64,000 bases of DNA, taken from assembly GCF_045862785.1 (NCBI RefSeq), contig NZ_BQXO01000007.1:20872-84871 (forward strand), given 5' to 3'. Below, one piece after another: positions 42,095 to 50,274 of this stretch (the stretch's first letter is position 1; each line of letters opens with the position of its first letter). Position numbers and translations under genes: made by a program. The notes under the pieces were generated by a model. That model searched no databases, was not told where the DNA came from, and saw nothing but the letters and a program-made list of their open reading frames with translations. The stretch is from Furfurilactobacillus curtus (GTDB lineage: Bacteria; Bacillota; Bacilli; Lactobacillales; Lactobacillaceae).

Positions 42095-43840
42095 TTAACC
42101 CCGCAGAATTTCACCTAGAGAAGGTTGCTGTTTCGTGTCAATGCCATAGTGTTCAGCATAAGCCTTAACGGTGTCTTCGCCGAATTGTTGTGGATCAAGT
42201 GGCATAAATGCTGTTGCCACAGGATCTTCCGGATCGATCACGGCGTTCAGCACAATCGGCTTTTTGTTGCCGCTGGCTTGTAGTGATTTGATTTGATCGA
42301 AAGCTGCGTCTAATTCTTTAAGATTGGTAGCAGTGAGACCAACTGCGCCAAGTCCCTCGGCGACCTTTGCCCAATCGGCACCAGTTAAATCAACGCCGTA
42401 GAAGTGTTGTTTGGTTTCTTGTTGTTCGTACCAAATAAAGCCATAACGTTCATTGGAAAAGACGATGTTAATGACTGGTAATTGATAGCGTGCTTCAGTG
42501 ATTAGGTCTTGAACGACCATTGAGAAACCACCGTCACCAGAAAAGCTCCATGCTTGGCCTTCTGGAACGCTCAGTGCGCCGGCCATCCCTGAAGGAACAC
42601 CGTAACCCATGGTGGCAAATAATCCTGAGATGGCGAAACGCTGGTTTTCCGTCATTTTGACGCCACGAACCGCGAATTCAGATACGTTTCCAGTATCAAC
42701 ACCATATGTGTCATTAGAGCCGGCCAGCTCACGGGTCTTTTTCATGACTGCCTCTGGTTCAAGTCCTTTACTGTCATCACCGGCGAGTTGATCGAGCCAA
42801 GTGAGCCAGTTTTGACGGTTCGTACGGTTAGCACGCATCCAATCCGACTCTGGCATTGATTCACCGCTATCGAGGAGTGCTTGTAGATACGTCTTGCCAT
42901 CTGAAATAACTGCATAATCAATTGGCACAACTTTCCCAATATCAAATGAATTATCGTTGACTTGAATGATTTTGACGTCAGTTGGCCAGAAACGAGCAAA
43001 TGGATACTCGGATCCAATGAAGAGCACTAAGTCAGCGTGTTGCATGGCTTCAAAACCAGGCTTAGTGCCTAAACGACCGTTGGTACCTAAATAATTACGA
43101 TGGTCGTTTTCCATGATGCCAGTGCCGGGAACTGTAGAGATAACTGGAATGTTAAACTGTTCAGAAACGCCATCGACCTGTTGACGGGCACCTTTTAACC
43201 CAGTCCCAATGTACATCAAAGGATGTTTGGCGGCTTTGATCATTGCTAGCGTGTCGCTCACCGCTTTCGGATCAACAACTTGCGTAAAGTTATTTGAAAC
43301 GACGGTTGGCGTCTTAGTCGGCTCATAGTCAATTTCTGTGGCAGATAAGTTTTCAGGAATGGTGACAACGGCAACACCCTTTTGTCGGTAAGCTTCTCGA
43401 ATAGCTTGGTTGACGACGTAAGGCAATTGTTCAGCGGTCGTAACAGTGCGATTATAGACGGATACATCAGCGAACATCGGATCTTCATCCATTTCTTGGA
43501 AGTAGTTGGTGTTCATGATAGATTGACCTACTTGGCCAACGAGGGCCAATACTGGTACATGATCCATCTTTGCATCGTATAAACCGTTGAAAAGATGTGT
43601 CGCACCCGGGCCTGCGGAACCAAAGGCGACCCCGATCTTGCCGGTGAATTTGGCGTCCGCAGCGGCAGCCATTGCCCCGACTTCTTCATGACGAACTTGA
43701 ATATATTGAATTTTATCTTTTTCAAGGTACAGGCCTTCAACCGTGTGGTTAATGGACCCACCTGGGATTCCATAAATGTGATCCACATCCCAGTCTTCCA
43801 AAACCTTAACTAATGCTTGTCCTGCAATCATTTTTGCCAT
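42095..43840 (-). CDS. pox: Pyruvate oxidase (ThDP/FAD dependent)
   Basis: The product is 581 aa, the usual size of SpxB/Pox. It converts pyruvate, phosphate and O2 to acetyl phosphate, CO2 and H2O2. The N-terminal PYR domain has IYGIPGGSINHTVEGLY and VRHEEVGAMAAAADAKFTGKIGV with the catalytic Glu (about residue 55). The central FAD domain is followed by a C-terminal PP domain with SGDGGFSMVVQDLITEARYQLPVINIVFSN, the ThDP-Mg motif (about 433-462). ATG at 43840 follows GTGGAG; an ATG five codons upstream is worse. Monocistronic. Such genes are usually aerobically induced; no clear operator was identified. Confidence 0.95.
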   Translation of the reverse strand: MAKMIAGQALVKVLEDWDVDHIYGIPGGSINHTVEGLYLEKDKIQYIQVRHEEVGAMAAAADAKFTGKIGVAFGSAGPGATHLFNGLYDAKMDHVPVLALVGQVGQSIMNTNYFQEMDEDPMFADVSVYNRTVTTAEQLPYVVNQAIREAYRQKGVAVVTIPENLSATEIDYEPTKTPTVVSNNFTQVVDPKAVSDTLAMIKAAKHPLMYIGTGLKGARQQVDGVSEQFNIPVISTVPGTGIMENDHRNYLGTNGRLGTKPGFEAMQHADLVLFIGSEYPFARFWPTDVKIIQVNDNSFDIGKVVPIDYAVISDGKTYLQALLDSGESMPESDWMRANRTNRQNWLTWLDQLAGDDSKGLEPEAVMKKTRELAGSNDTYGVDTGNVSEFAVRGVKMTENQRFAISGLFATMGYGVPSGMAGALSVPEGQAWSFSGDGGFSMVVQDLITEARYQLPVINIVFSNERYGFIWYEQQETKQHFYGVDLTGADWAKVAEGLGAVGLTATNLKELDAAFDQIKSLQASGNKKPIVLNAVIDPEDPVATAFMPLDPQQFGEDTVKAYAEHYGIDTKQQPSLGEILRG

Positions 43841-43991
43841 TTGATGCATCTCCACTTCGTTAAAATAGTCGATAGAAAGATAAAAGTCGTGACTAACTAC
43901 AATGTCTATGATAATTCCGATAGAATGAAAGTGCGACTATTTGCACTTGATGCCGTTGAGGATTGTGAATGAAGGAAAAGGAGCATTGATC

Positions 43992-44888
43992 ATGACTAAG
44001 TGGACTAGCAAATATTCTGTCCCTGCACCACTTGCTGGCGTGAGTGTCCGTCAGCTATTGAACGCTTGGCTCATTCCTAAGCGGATGCAGCACGACTTAC
44101 GCGTGAACCACGATGTCGTTGTCAACGGGCAGTACCAGCCTTACAGTATGTCGGTACATACTGGCGATCAAGTGTCCTTGACCGTGCGAGCAGAAAATTT
44201 GGGGACACCGGTGCAAAGGTATTTGCCCGATGACCACGTTTATCTGCCAATATTATATGAAAATAATGATGTGTTAGTGATTAATAAACCCAGTGGTATC
44301 AAAAGCCACCCGAATCGCCCCGATGAGTCGGGAACTGTCATGAATTTTTTGACGGCCCAGTTGGCTAATGTCAACCAAACACCAGCCATGGTCCATCGCT
44401 TGGACATGGCGACGAGTGGAGCAATGATCATCGCCAAGACGCCATTAGTGGTGCCTATTTTAGATCGATTAATTGCCGACAAACGGATTTCACGTACATA
44501 TCAAGCGTGGGTGGCTGGTCATTTTGAACAAAGTGCTGGTCAATTTAATGACCCGATCGGCCGTGATCTGAATGATCGGCGTAAACGTCGAGTTAACGGC
44601 GATCACGCTCAAACGGCACAAACAAGCTATCAAGTTTTGAAGACAACTACTTCCGCTAGTTTGGTGAGATTAACCTTAGGGACAGGACGAACGCATCAAT
44701 TGCGTGTTCACTTGGCTGCCCACGGGCATGCAATTTTAGGTGATCCATTGTATGCTTCGCCAAAAGCTCTTCTGGCTGCGCCGCGATTGATGTTACACGC
44801 ATATCAGTTACACTTGCTGTTACCGCTAGATGAAACCGATATGATGATTACGGCCCCGTTGCCCAAAGATTTCTCGTTGCTAGTTTGA
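43992..44888 (+). CDS. RluA-family pseudouridine synthase
   Basis: The product is 298 aa. It has an S4-like N-terminal RNA-binding part (VSVRQLLNAWLIPKRMQHDLRVNHDVVVNGQ) and the catalytic core with NKPSGIKSHP, MVHRLDMATSGAMIIAKT (catalytic Asp in HRLD, about residue 137), ISRTYQAWVAGHF and LGTGRTHQLRVHLAAHGHAILGDPLY (about 233-258). It isomerises uridines in rRNA or tRNA. AAGGAG precedes the ATG at 43992. The TerC gene starts 19 bp after its stop, so the two are likely cotranscribed. The exact RNA target is unknown. Confidence 0.93.
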   Translation: MTKWTSKYSVPAPLAGVSVRQLLNAWLIPKRMQHDLRVNHDVVVNGQYQPYSMSVHTGDQVSLTVRAENLGTPVQRYLPDDHVYLPILYENNDVLVINKPSGIKSHPNRPDESGTVMNFLTAQLANVNQTPAMVHRLDMATSGAMIIAKTPLVVPILDRLIADKRISRTYQAWVAGHFEQSAGQFNDPIGRDLNDRRKRRVNGDHAQTAQTSYQVLKTTTSASLVRLTLGTGRTHQLRVHLAAHGHAILGDPLYASPKALLAAPRLMLHAYQLHLLLPLDETDMMITAPLPKDFSLLV

Positions 44889-44907
44889 TGAAAAGGGGCC
44901 TGACTGA

Positions 44908-45684
44908 GTGCTGGATGTAATTAAGCAATTATACGGTCCGTTTTTTGACGGACAGAATTGGGCGACGATTTTAACCAGTCGTAGTGATTGGCTCATCGTT
45001 GGCTCATTGGTTTTGATTGAATGCCTCTTATCAGTGGATAATGCAGTCGTGTTAGCGGCACAGACGACCGGCCTCGATAATTTACAAGAACGAGAAAAAT
45101 CGTTATTCTACGGCTTGTGGGGCGCCTATGTGTTCCGATTTTTCATCATCGGGATCGGAACCTATTTGATTCGTTTTTGGTGGATTAAAGTGATTGGGGC
45201 TAGTTATTTAATGTATTTGGTTTATCGCTATTTCCGTCACTTAATGACGCAACAAAAACGTCATCCACTGGGCCAAACGATCACCTCAAAAAAGCGGCGA
45301 TGGTTTGGCCTATCACCATTTTGGACGGTGGTTATTCAAATTGAATTGATGGACATTGTCTTCTCGATCGATTCTGTATTAGCGTCCTTGGCAATTTCAG
45401 ATAACGCTGTAATTGTATTAATTGGCGGGCTAATTGGTATCTTATGTATGCGTGGGATTGCAGAAGTGATCATGAATTTGATGCGCAAGGTTCCAGAGCT
45501 TGAGACGATGGCGTATGTCTTGATCGCACTGATTGCAGTCAAATTAGTCTTGTCTGTCCCACAGATTGATATTGAGGTTTCTTCACGTGCGTTTGGCTTG
45601 GTCATCTTAGCAGCTGTTTTAGTCACGTTACTGATTCATTGGCTCCGATCACGATTTCACCGTTGCTCAGATCGCAGGAAATAA
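44908..45684 (+). CDS. TerC family integral membrane protein
   Basis: The product is 258 aa with seven to eight membrane helices. Two acidic intramembrane motifs typify TerC/YjbE proteins: LIECLLSVDNAVVLAAQTTGL (about residues 34-54) and IQIELMDIVFSIDSVLASLAIS (about 146-167), with the paired Asp/Glu thought to bind metal ions. Members are linked to Mn2+ export and metalation of exo-enzymes. Start GTG at 44908 behind AAGGGG. Coupled to the pseudouridine synthase gene by position. Confidence 0.92.
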   Translation: MLDVIKQLYGPFFDGQNWATILTSRSDWLIVGSLVLIECLLSVDNAVVLAAQTTGLDNLQEREKSLFYGLWGAYVFRFFIIGIGTYLIRFWWIKVIGASYLMYLVYRYFRHLMTQQKRHPLGQTITSKKRRWFGLSPFWTVVIQIELMDIVFSIDSVLASLAISDNAVIVLIGGLIGILCMRGIAEVIMNLMRKVPELETMAYVLIALIAVKLVLSVPQIDIEVSSRAFGLVILAAVLVTLLIHWLRSRFHRCSDRRK

Positions 45685-45806
45685 TAAACATTTCACAAGT
45701 AGTCGGCCATCGTGTTGGTCGATTTTTGTTTTATGATGACGTTATACAAAGAAAACAATGATGTTAGAGTGGAGATTATGCATTTTTTGAAAGTGAGGAT
45801 AGGATC

Positions 45807-46907
45807 ATGGCTGAATATCAAGCAAGTACTGCAGAACAAACGCTGAAGATCGATGACTTAGCGGCCTTGGAACCCTTGGTTAAGGCGAACATGGAGCCAG
45901 GTGCTTTTGGTTATATTCAAGGTGGTGCAGAGACGGAATGGACCATGGCCGAAAATACGCGAGCTTTTGATCATGCTCAAATTGTGCCCCGCGTGTTACA
46001 GGATTTAGAGAATCCAGATTTGAAAACATCATTATTTGGGATTCCCCTACAAACACCATTGATTGATGCGCCTGCCGCCGCTCATGGGTTAGCACATGAA
46101 CATGGTGAATTAGAAACGGCTAGTGCGGTCGCGGCAGAAGGCACGATTATGTCTGCTTCAACCTATTCAAATGAACGAGTGGGCGATATTGCGAAGGCCG
46201 GTCACGGTGCCCCACAATTTTTCCAACTCTATATGAGCAATGATGATGGCTTTAATCACTGGATTTTGGATCAAGCAGTTGCCTCTGGTTACCGAGCAAT
46301 TATTTTAACGGCTGATGCCTCATTAGGTGGATATCGTGAAGCTGACGTCAAAACCGGGTTTCAGTTCCCACTACCGATGATCAATTTAGCTGATTATTCA
46401 GCTAACGACGGCAGCGGCGAGGGGTTAAATATCATGCAGATTTATGCTAAGGCTAAGCGTAAATTGAGTTTAGCGGATATTGATGCAATTGCCAGCTACA
46501 CGAATTTACCGGTTATTGTCAAAGGTGTTCAGTCACCAGCAGATGCAATGGCTGCCATTGGTGCCGGTGCTAGTGGTATTTGGGTTTCAAATCACGGCGG
46601 TCGTCAGCTCGATGGTGGACCGGCTTCATTTGATGTGCTGCCAGACATTGCCAGCGCAGTCAATCATCAAGTGCCGATTATTTTTGACTCAGGAATTCGT
46701 CGTGGCGAGCATGCCTTTAAAGCGTTAGCGAGCGGGGCTGATGTCGTGGCCTTCGCACGGCCACTTTTCTACGGTCTAAACCTTGGCGGGATCGATGGTG
46801 TTCGTTCAGTTATTCAGCACTTTAATCAAGAGCTGACGATTACCATGCAACTAGCAGGTACAAAGACTATTGAAGCTGTTAAACAAACAGAGTTGCTATG
46901 GCGGTGA
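45807..46907 (+). CDS. lctO: FMN-dependent L-lactate oxidase / alpha-hydroxy-acid oxidase
   Basis: The product is 366 aa, a TIM-barrel flavoenzyme oxidising L-lactate to pyruvate with O2, giving H2O2. It has FGYIQGGAETEWTMAENTRAF (about residues 33-53), STYSNERVGDI, FFQLYMSNDD, the FMN Lys in PVIVKGVQSP, and the catalytic His-Arg segment WVSNHGGRQLDGGPASFDVLP (about 258-278), then IIFDSGIRRGEHAFKALASGAD and FARPLFYGL. Length and motifs match lactate oxidases of lactic acid bacteria. Its product feeds the pyruvate oxidase encoded 2 kb away. Glycolate is an alternative substrate. Monocistronic by spacing. Confidence 0.92.
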   Translation: MAEYQASTAEQTLKIDDLAALEPLVKANMEPGAFGYIQGGAETEWTMAENTRAFDHAQIVPRVLQDLENPDLKTSLFGIPLQTPLIDAPAAAHGLAHEHGELETASAVAAEGTIMSASTYSNERVGDIAKAGHGAPQFFQLYMSNDDGFNHWILDQAVASGYRAIILTADASLGGYREADVKTGFQFPLPMINLADYSANDGSGEGLNIMQIYAKAKRKLSLADIDAIASYTNLPVIVKGVQSPADAMAAIGAGASGIWVSNHGGRQLDGGPASFDVLPDIASAVNHQVPIIFDSGIRRGEHAFKALASGADVVAFARPLFYGLNLGGIDGVRSVIQHFNQELTITMQLAGTKTIEAVKQTELLWR

Positions 46908-47015
46908 GCATACTGTGGGTATCCAAAAACACTTAGGCGCACCCAGTCTTGTTCTTCTTCTGAGGTTAACGTATACTAACTTCATTCAAAATGAAAGAAA
47001 CGGAGGGGAACATGG

Positions 47016-47339
47016 ATGGCGCAAGCAGTCTCTTCACAAGCACAAATTGACGCGGCAACAGCTAGTGGTTTAGCAGTTCTGGATGTTTGGGCTCCTTGGT
47101 GTGCCCCTTGTAAAATGATGGAACCGGTACTTGCACAGTTAGAGCATAGCTATGGCGATCAAATTCACTTTTTGAAATTGAATGTGGATGATCATCAAGC
47201 ATTAGCTGAACAATATAAGGTAATGAGTGTGCCTAGTCTGGTGATCTTTAAACAAGGAAAAGCCGCGGAAAAAGTTGCTGGTTACTATCCAGAAGATAAG
47301 TTACGGCGTTATCTGGACGCTAAATTGATGGAACTTTAA
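47016..47339 (+). CDS. trxA: Thioredoxin
   Basis: The product is 107 aa with the full thioredoxin fold: VLDVWAPWCAPCKMMEPVLAQLE (redox motif WCAPC, where the canonical WCGPC has Gly changed to Ala, about residues 29-33), LNVDDHQALAEQYKVMSVPSLVIFKQG (cis-Pro after VMSVP) and AGYYPEDKLRRYLDAKL. It is a cytosolic disulfide reductant. ATG at 47016, the second of two close ATGs, fits the GGAGGGG site. It lies 108 bp after the lactate oxidase, which produces peroxide, and ends at a good terminator. Confidence 0.95.
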   Translation: MAQAVSSQAQIDAATASGLAVLDVWAPWCAPCKMMEPVLAQLEHSYGDQIHFLKLNVDDHQALAEQYKVMSVPSLVIFKQGKAAEKVAGYYPEDKLRRYLDAKLMEL

Positions 47340-47360
47340 TTAAAAATTGAGTTTAGTCAG

Positions 47361-47389
47361 CGCCTCTTCCTCGTGGGAGGCGTTTTTTT
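47361..47389 (+). terminator. Thioredoxin gene terminator
   Basis: Stem CGCCTC/GAGGCG followed by T7, 21 bp past the stop. Confidence 0.85.
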
Positions 47390-47454
47390 ACGGTTCCGTC
47401 ACTCGATTGATTGGTTGCGGTATAATGTAGTTCATCGTAAAAGGAGATGTCACT

Positions 47455-48279
47455 GTGAGTAAACGTCAGAAAGTTGCAAAGTCGTCGACTCGACGCCAGA
47501 ATCGTTTCGTGCGGTGGCTGATCATCTGTTTATGTGCCATTCTAATTCTAGCTGGTGTGGTAGTGGGCTGGGAAGCAAGCGAGCAAAAAGAATTAGAGCA
47601 TGTTCAAGTGAACTATAGTGATCGGCCGACCGTCTTTGTTTCGGGAGATTACAGTAACTGGCTGACGTTTGGTCCGATGAACCAACGTTTACAACGTTAT
47701 GGATTAGCTCAAGCAGTATGGACGATTCACGTCGCTAAGAACGGTCATGCGACTATTGATAAGCATCGACCACTGGGCCATCGGAATCCGCTGATTTTGG
47801 TACTCTTTGCTGATAATCACAACGCCAAGCGAGAAGCTCACCAATTAACCGGTGTTATGCACCTATTAAGGCAGCAAGAGCACATCGACTCGGTTAATTT
47901 CGTGGGCCATTCGTCAGGCTGTAATATTATTTATCAATACTTAACTGGTCCGGCGGCCAATCATCGTCAACGATATCCACAGACAAACAAATTCATTAAT
48001 ATCGCAACAACATTTAGTAAACGTGAACAGGAAGCAGCTAATCGATTCCCTAGAGCGACGCGAGTTTTAAATATCGCCGGTAACTTTGCGAATACCGGCG
48101 GTGATTTAGGCGTTTCAGTGCATGGTGATCAGCAATTAGGTCGACTATTGCAGGACCGGGTTAAAACATATCGAAGCGTTACATTAAATGGTGGTGTGTC
48201 TGTCATTCATTATTTGTTACATCAAAATCCGCGAGTAGATCGGCTAATCGTTGAGTTCTTGTGGGGAGGGCGGTCCTAA
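47455..48279 (+). CDS. DUF915 family alpha/beta hydrolase, membrane anchored
   Basis: The product is 274 aa. A basic N-terminus and one membrane helix (about residues 22-42) precede the extracellular domain. It has PTVFVSGDYSNWLTFGPMNQRL (about 60-81), ILVLFADNHNAKREAHQL, INFVGHSSGCNIIYQYL-type nucleophile elbow VNFVGHSSGCN (about 142-152) and late VSVHGDQQLG and VIHYLLHQN (candidate Asp and His). The DUF915 group comprises Firmicute cell-surface hydrolases of unknown substrate. Start GTG at 47455 follows AAAGGAG. Monocistronic. Confidence 0.85.
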   Translation: MSKRQKVAKSSTRRQNRFVRWLIICLCAILILAGVVVGWEASEQKELEHVQVNYSDRPTVFVSGDYSNWLTFGPMNQRLQRYGLAQAVWTIHVAKNGHATIDKHRPLGHRNPLILVLFADNHNAKREAHQLTGVMHLLRQQEHIDSVNFVGHSSGCNIIYQYLTGPAANHRQRYPQTNKFINIATTFSKREQEAANRFPRATRVLNIAGNFANTGGDLGVSVHGDQQLGRLLQDRVKTYRSVTLNGGVSVIHYLLHQNPRVDRLIVEFLWGGRS

Positions 48280-48340
48280 CCGCACACACGGCGCCATTGA
48301 TTAATGAATCGCAATGACGAGGCTGTTATTGTGTTCTAAA

Positions 48341-48371
48341 AGTGAAACATTTTTATCGAAAATGTTTCACT
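48341..48371. promoter_or_regulatory. Perfect inverted repeat upstream of marR
   Basis: AGTGAAACATTTT-TATCG-AAAATGTTTCACT, 13-bp perfect arms, no T-tract on either side beyond the stem. It lies 62 bp after the DUF915 stop and 98 bp before the MarR-type ATG. It could be a terminator, but its shape also suits an operator. Confidence 0.5.
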
Positions 48372-48468
48372 GCTGCTGACAATCAAGGGGTATTAGCATA
48401 AAATAATAGTTTGTAAAGTTAGATTAGGAACTAACCAACCATAATTAAGAATGTGAAGGAAGGTAGTC

Positions 48469-48903
48469 ATGGAAAATGATGATTTAATCAGTGACTATGA
48501 AAATGTGTATTTCTACGTTGGCCAATTTTTGAGTCAATATATTTCGCAACCGGACCGTCCCCATGGTTTATCTTACGGACATTTTCTTGTCTTAAAAGGG
48601 ATTGCGGCAGATGAAAATTGCTTAATGACTAATTTGGCAACACGATTGGAGACTTCGCAATCCACGGTGGTCAGTGAATTGAAGCGATTGTTAAAATTAG
48701 GATTAGTCCGCCAGGTGGAAAATTTAGCTGATCGGCGACAGAAATTTCTTCAACTTACTGATGAGGGTGTGACGGTGTTGGCAGAATTGGAGGCTGAACA
48801 CGCACACTTATTCGATCATATGGTGGAACAAGTCGGCTATGAGGAAGCTAAGCAGTTCATTCAAACTATCAAAAAGGCGCGGACAGTTCTAGCGGTATCT
48901 TAA
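48469..48903 (+). CDS. MarR family regulator (paralogue 1)
   Basis: The product is 144 aa. Helices YENVYFYVGQFLSQYISQPDR lead into the winged HTH (LMTNLATRLETSQSTVVSELKRLLKLGLVRQVENLADRRQKFLQLTDEG, about residues 55-103) with the wing DRR conserved. The N-terminal EYxFVGxFLxxFIxxPDR pattern is shared with the genes at 52084 and 52906, marking a local paralogue family. It is the most diverged of the three (YGHFLVLKGIAADENCLM). The inverted repeat at 48341 is a candidate operator. Ends at a bidirectional terminator. Confidence 0.87.
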   Translation: MENDDLISDYENVYFYVGQFLSQYISQPDRPHGLSYGHFLVLKGIAADENCLMTNLATRLETSQSTVVSELKRLLKLGLVRQVENLADRRQKFLQLTDEGVTVLAELEAEHAHLFDHMVEQVGYEEAKQFIQTIKKARTVLAVS

Positions 48904-48932
48904 GATGTCTTGAACTAAAAAATAAAATCCTG

Positions 48933-48994
48933 AGCGAAAAAGTGTGGCATATAAGCTGAATGACTGACTTATATACCACACTTTTTCGCTTTAA
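48933..48994. terminator. Bidirectional terminator
   Basis: 15-bp perfect arms AGCGAAAAAGTGTGG/CCACACTTTTTCGCT (48933-48947, 48976-48990) with an inner ATATAAG/CTTATAT stem, between convergent marR and tetR genes. Confidence 0.88.
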
Positions 48995-48996
48995 AT

Positions 48997-49554
48997 TTAA
49001 TTGTCAGTTGGGTTGGTCTGGATATTGATGAAGTTAAATACCATCTGCGCCATTTGTTCAGGAGATTGGGGAGGCTCATTTTGTAACCAGAGCAGAATCA
49101 TTTCGCTTAACCCGCCAGCCAGATAAACAGTCCAATATTTGGGATTCTGGAGCGTGGTTTGCAATAACTGAGTTTCTACAAGGTTCTTGAGCCAGTCACG
49201 GAAATGAAAATATAAAATGTAGCGTAGATTGGCATTAATGAGTTGTTTAGCAGGTTCGCGAAAGCTATTAAAGAGTTCAAAGAAGCGAACAGTTTGAGCG
49301 AAAGGGTCGTGAATCTGTTCGCGAACGAGGGTATGCAAATATTGATCTCGACGGCGGGTGAATTCGCTAGCAATGATGTCTTCTGGTGATTTAAAATGAC
49401 GGTAGAAAAAAGTTCGTGAAATGCCAGCTTGCCGGCATAAAACAGTGACCTTAATTGATGCTAATGGATGATCCGCCAATAAATCAACCAATGTTAAAAA
49501 GAGCTGCTGTGTTTTTAATTCACGATTAGATAAGAACATAAAATCCTTGGTCAT
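48997..49554 (-). CDS. TetR/AcrR family transcriptional regulator
   Basis: The product is 185 aa. The HTH at about residues 10-58 reads ELKTQQLFLTLVDLLADHPLASIKVTVLCRQAGISRTFFYRHFKSPEDIIASEF, with the FFYRHF recognition helix. The C-terminal domain is of the TetR_C_8-like type. ATG at 49554 follows GAGGTG; an ATG 13 codons upstream has no site. No obvious divergent partner: the region upstream holds a minus-strand terminator and then a 59-aa gene on the same strand, so its target is not evident from context. Confidence 0.87.
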   Translation of the reverse strand: MTKDFMFLSNRELKTQQLFLTLVDLLADHPLASIKVTVLCRQAGISRTFFYRHFKSPEDIIASEFTRRRDQYLHTLVREQIHDPFAQTVRFFELFNSFREPAKQLINANLRYILYFHFRDWLKNLVETQLLQTTLQNPKYWTVYLAGGLSEMILLWLQNEPPQSPEQMAQMVFNFINIQTNPTDN

Positions 49555-49861
49555 CAGACACCTCAAAGGTTCAAGCGGCATAGCCATTAACATGCTATTT
49601 GATTACTTGTGTATTTGTCTACACCCGTTAACTATTCAGCAGTATCTTATCATACATTGATCAATTAACGTCAAGCATAACATTGGCTGTGTTTGGTGGA
49701 ACTTGCTAGCTGTTAGTAATCAGTGATGCACAGCTAGTTAGGCGAAAGTTCAACAAAAAAACACGTTGAAACTAGCTCTTAAGTGAGATGGTTTCAACGT
49801 GTTTCTCGTTAGCTTGGTTGAGTCGACTACTCGTGAAAATTTAAAAAGCGAAGTCTAAGCA
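49555..49861. other. Intergenic region upstream of tetR
   Basis: About 300 bp holding the terminator of the 59-aa gene (49753-49804) and, to its left, AT-rich sequence that should carry the tetR promoter. No ORF is supported. Confidence 0.5.
49753..49804 (-). terminator. Terminator of the 59-aa gene
   Basis: 14-bp perfect stem AAACACGTTGAAAC/GTTTCAACGTGTTT (49759-49772, 49791-49804). On the minus strand it is followed by T-rich sequence (49754-49760). Confidence 0.82.
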
Positions 49862-50041
49862 TCACTGCAGACTCATTCGGTTGTTCTCTCGAGCGGCTTC
49901 TAAAAGGGCCATGAGTTCTTTTGAATAGTCTGTCAAATCGTCATAGATGAGTGCTTGGCTCTGATCACTGGCTTGCAGTGTATATAACCAATTAATTAAT
50001 TGAGCATCGTCATCGTTTACATTAATAATCCATTGTTTCAT
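49862..50041 (-). CDS. Small hypothetical protein, 59 aa
   Basis: The gene begins MKQWIINVNDDDAQLINWLY and ends LLEAARENNRMSLQ. GGAGG sits about seven bases before the ATG, and a strong terminator follows, so it is convincingly coding and monocistronic. The product is acidic and helical, without membrane segments, with an N-terminal IINVNDDD strand-like start and a central YDDLTDYSKEL segment. No family recognised. In style it resembles small regulators or antitoxin-like proteins, but no partner gene is adjacent. Confidence 0.75.
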   Translation of the reverse strand: MKQWIINVNDDDAQLINWLYTLQASDQSQALIYDDLTDYSKELMALLEAARENNRMSLQ

Positions 50042-50213
50042 TTTGATGCCTCCGGTTTAGTTGCTTACAACTAAAATGTCTACAATTAAATTTACCACAA
50101 TTTGAATGAGAAGTGTCTGAATCCTTGAAAAAAATCGGCGCGTTCGGTCGCTTTTTTTGAAAGCGAATTGAGAAAATGTGGGACTAATTGAATCGACTTG
50201 TCATCGGTTTGCT

Positions 50214-50243
50214 TTGACATATTGCTTATGAATTAGATAAGAT
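50214..50243 (+). promoter_or_regulatory. Candidate sigma-A promoter of the CPBP gene
   Basis: TTGACA at 50214-50219, 18-bp spacer, TAAGAT at 50238-50243, about 30 bp before the GTG start. Confidence 0.5.
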
Positions 50244-50274
50244 TATTGTTAAATTAAATGGAGGACAAAACATA

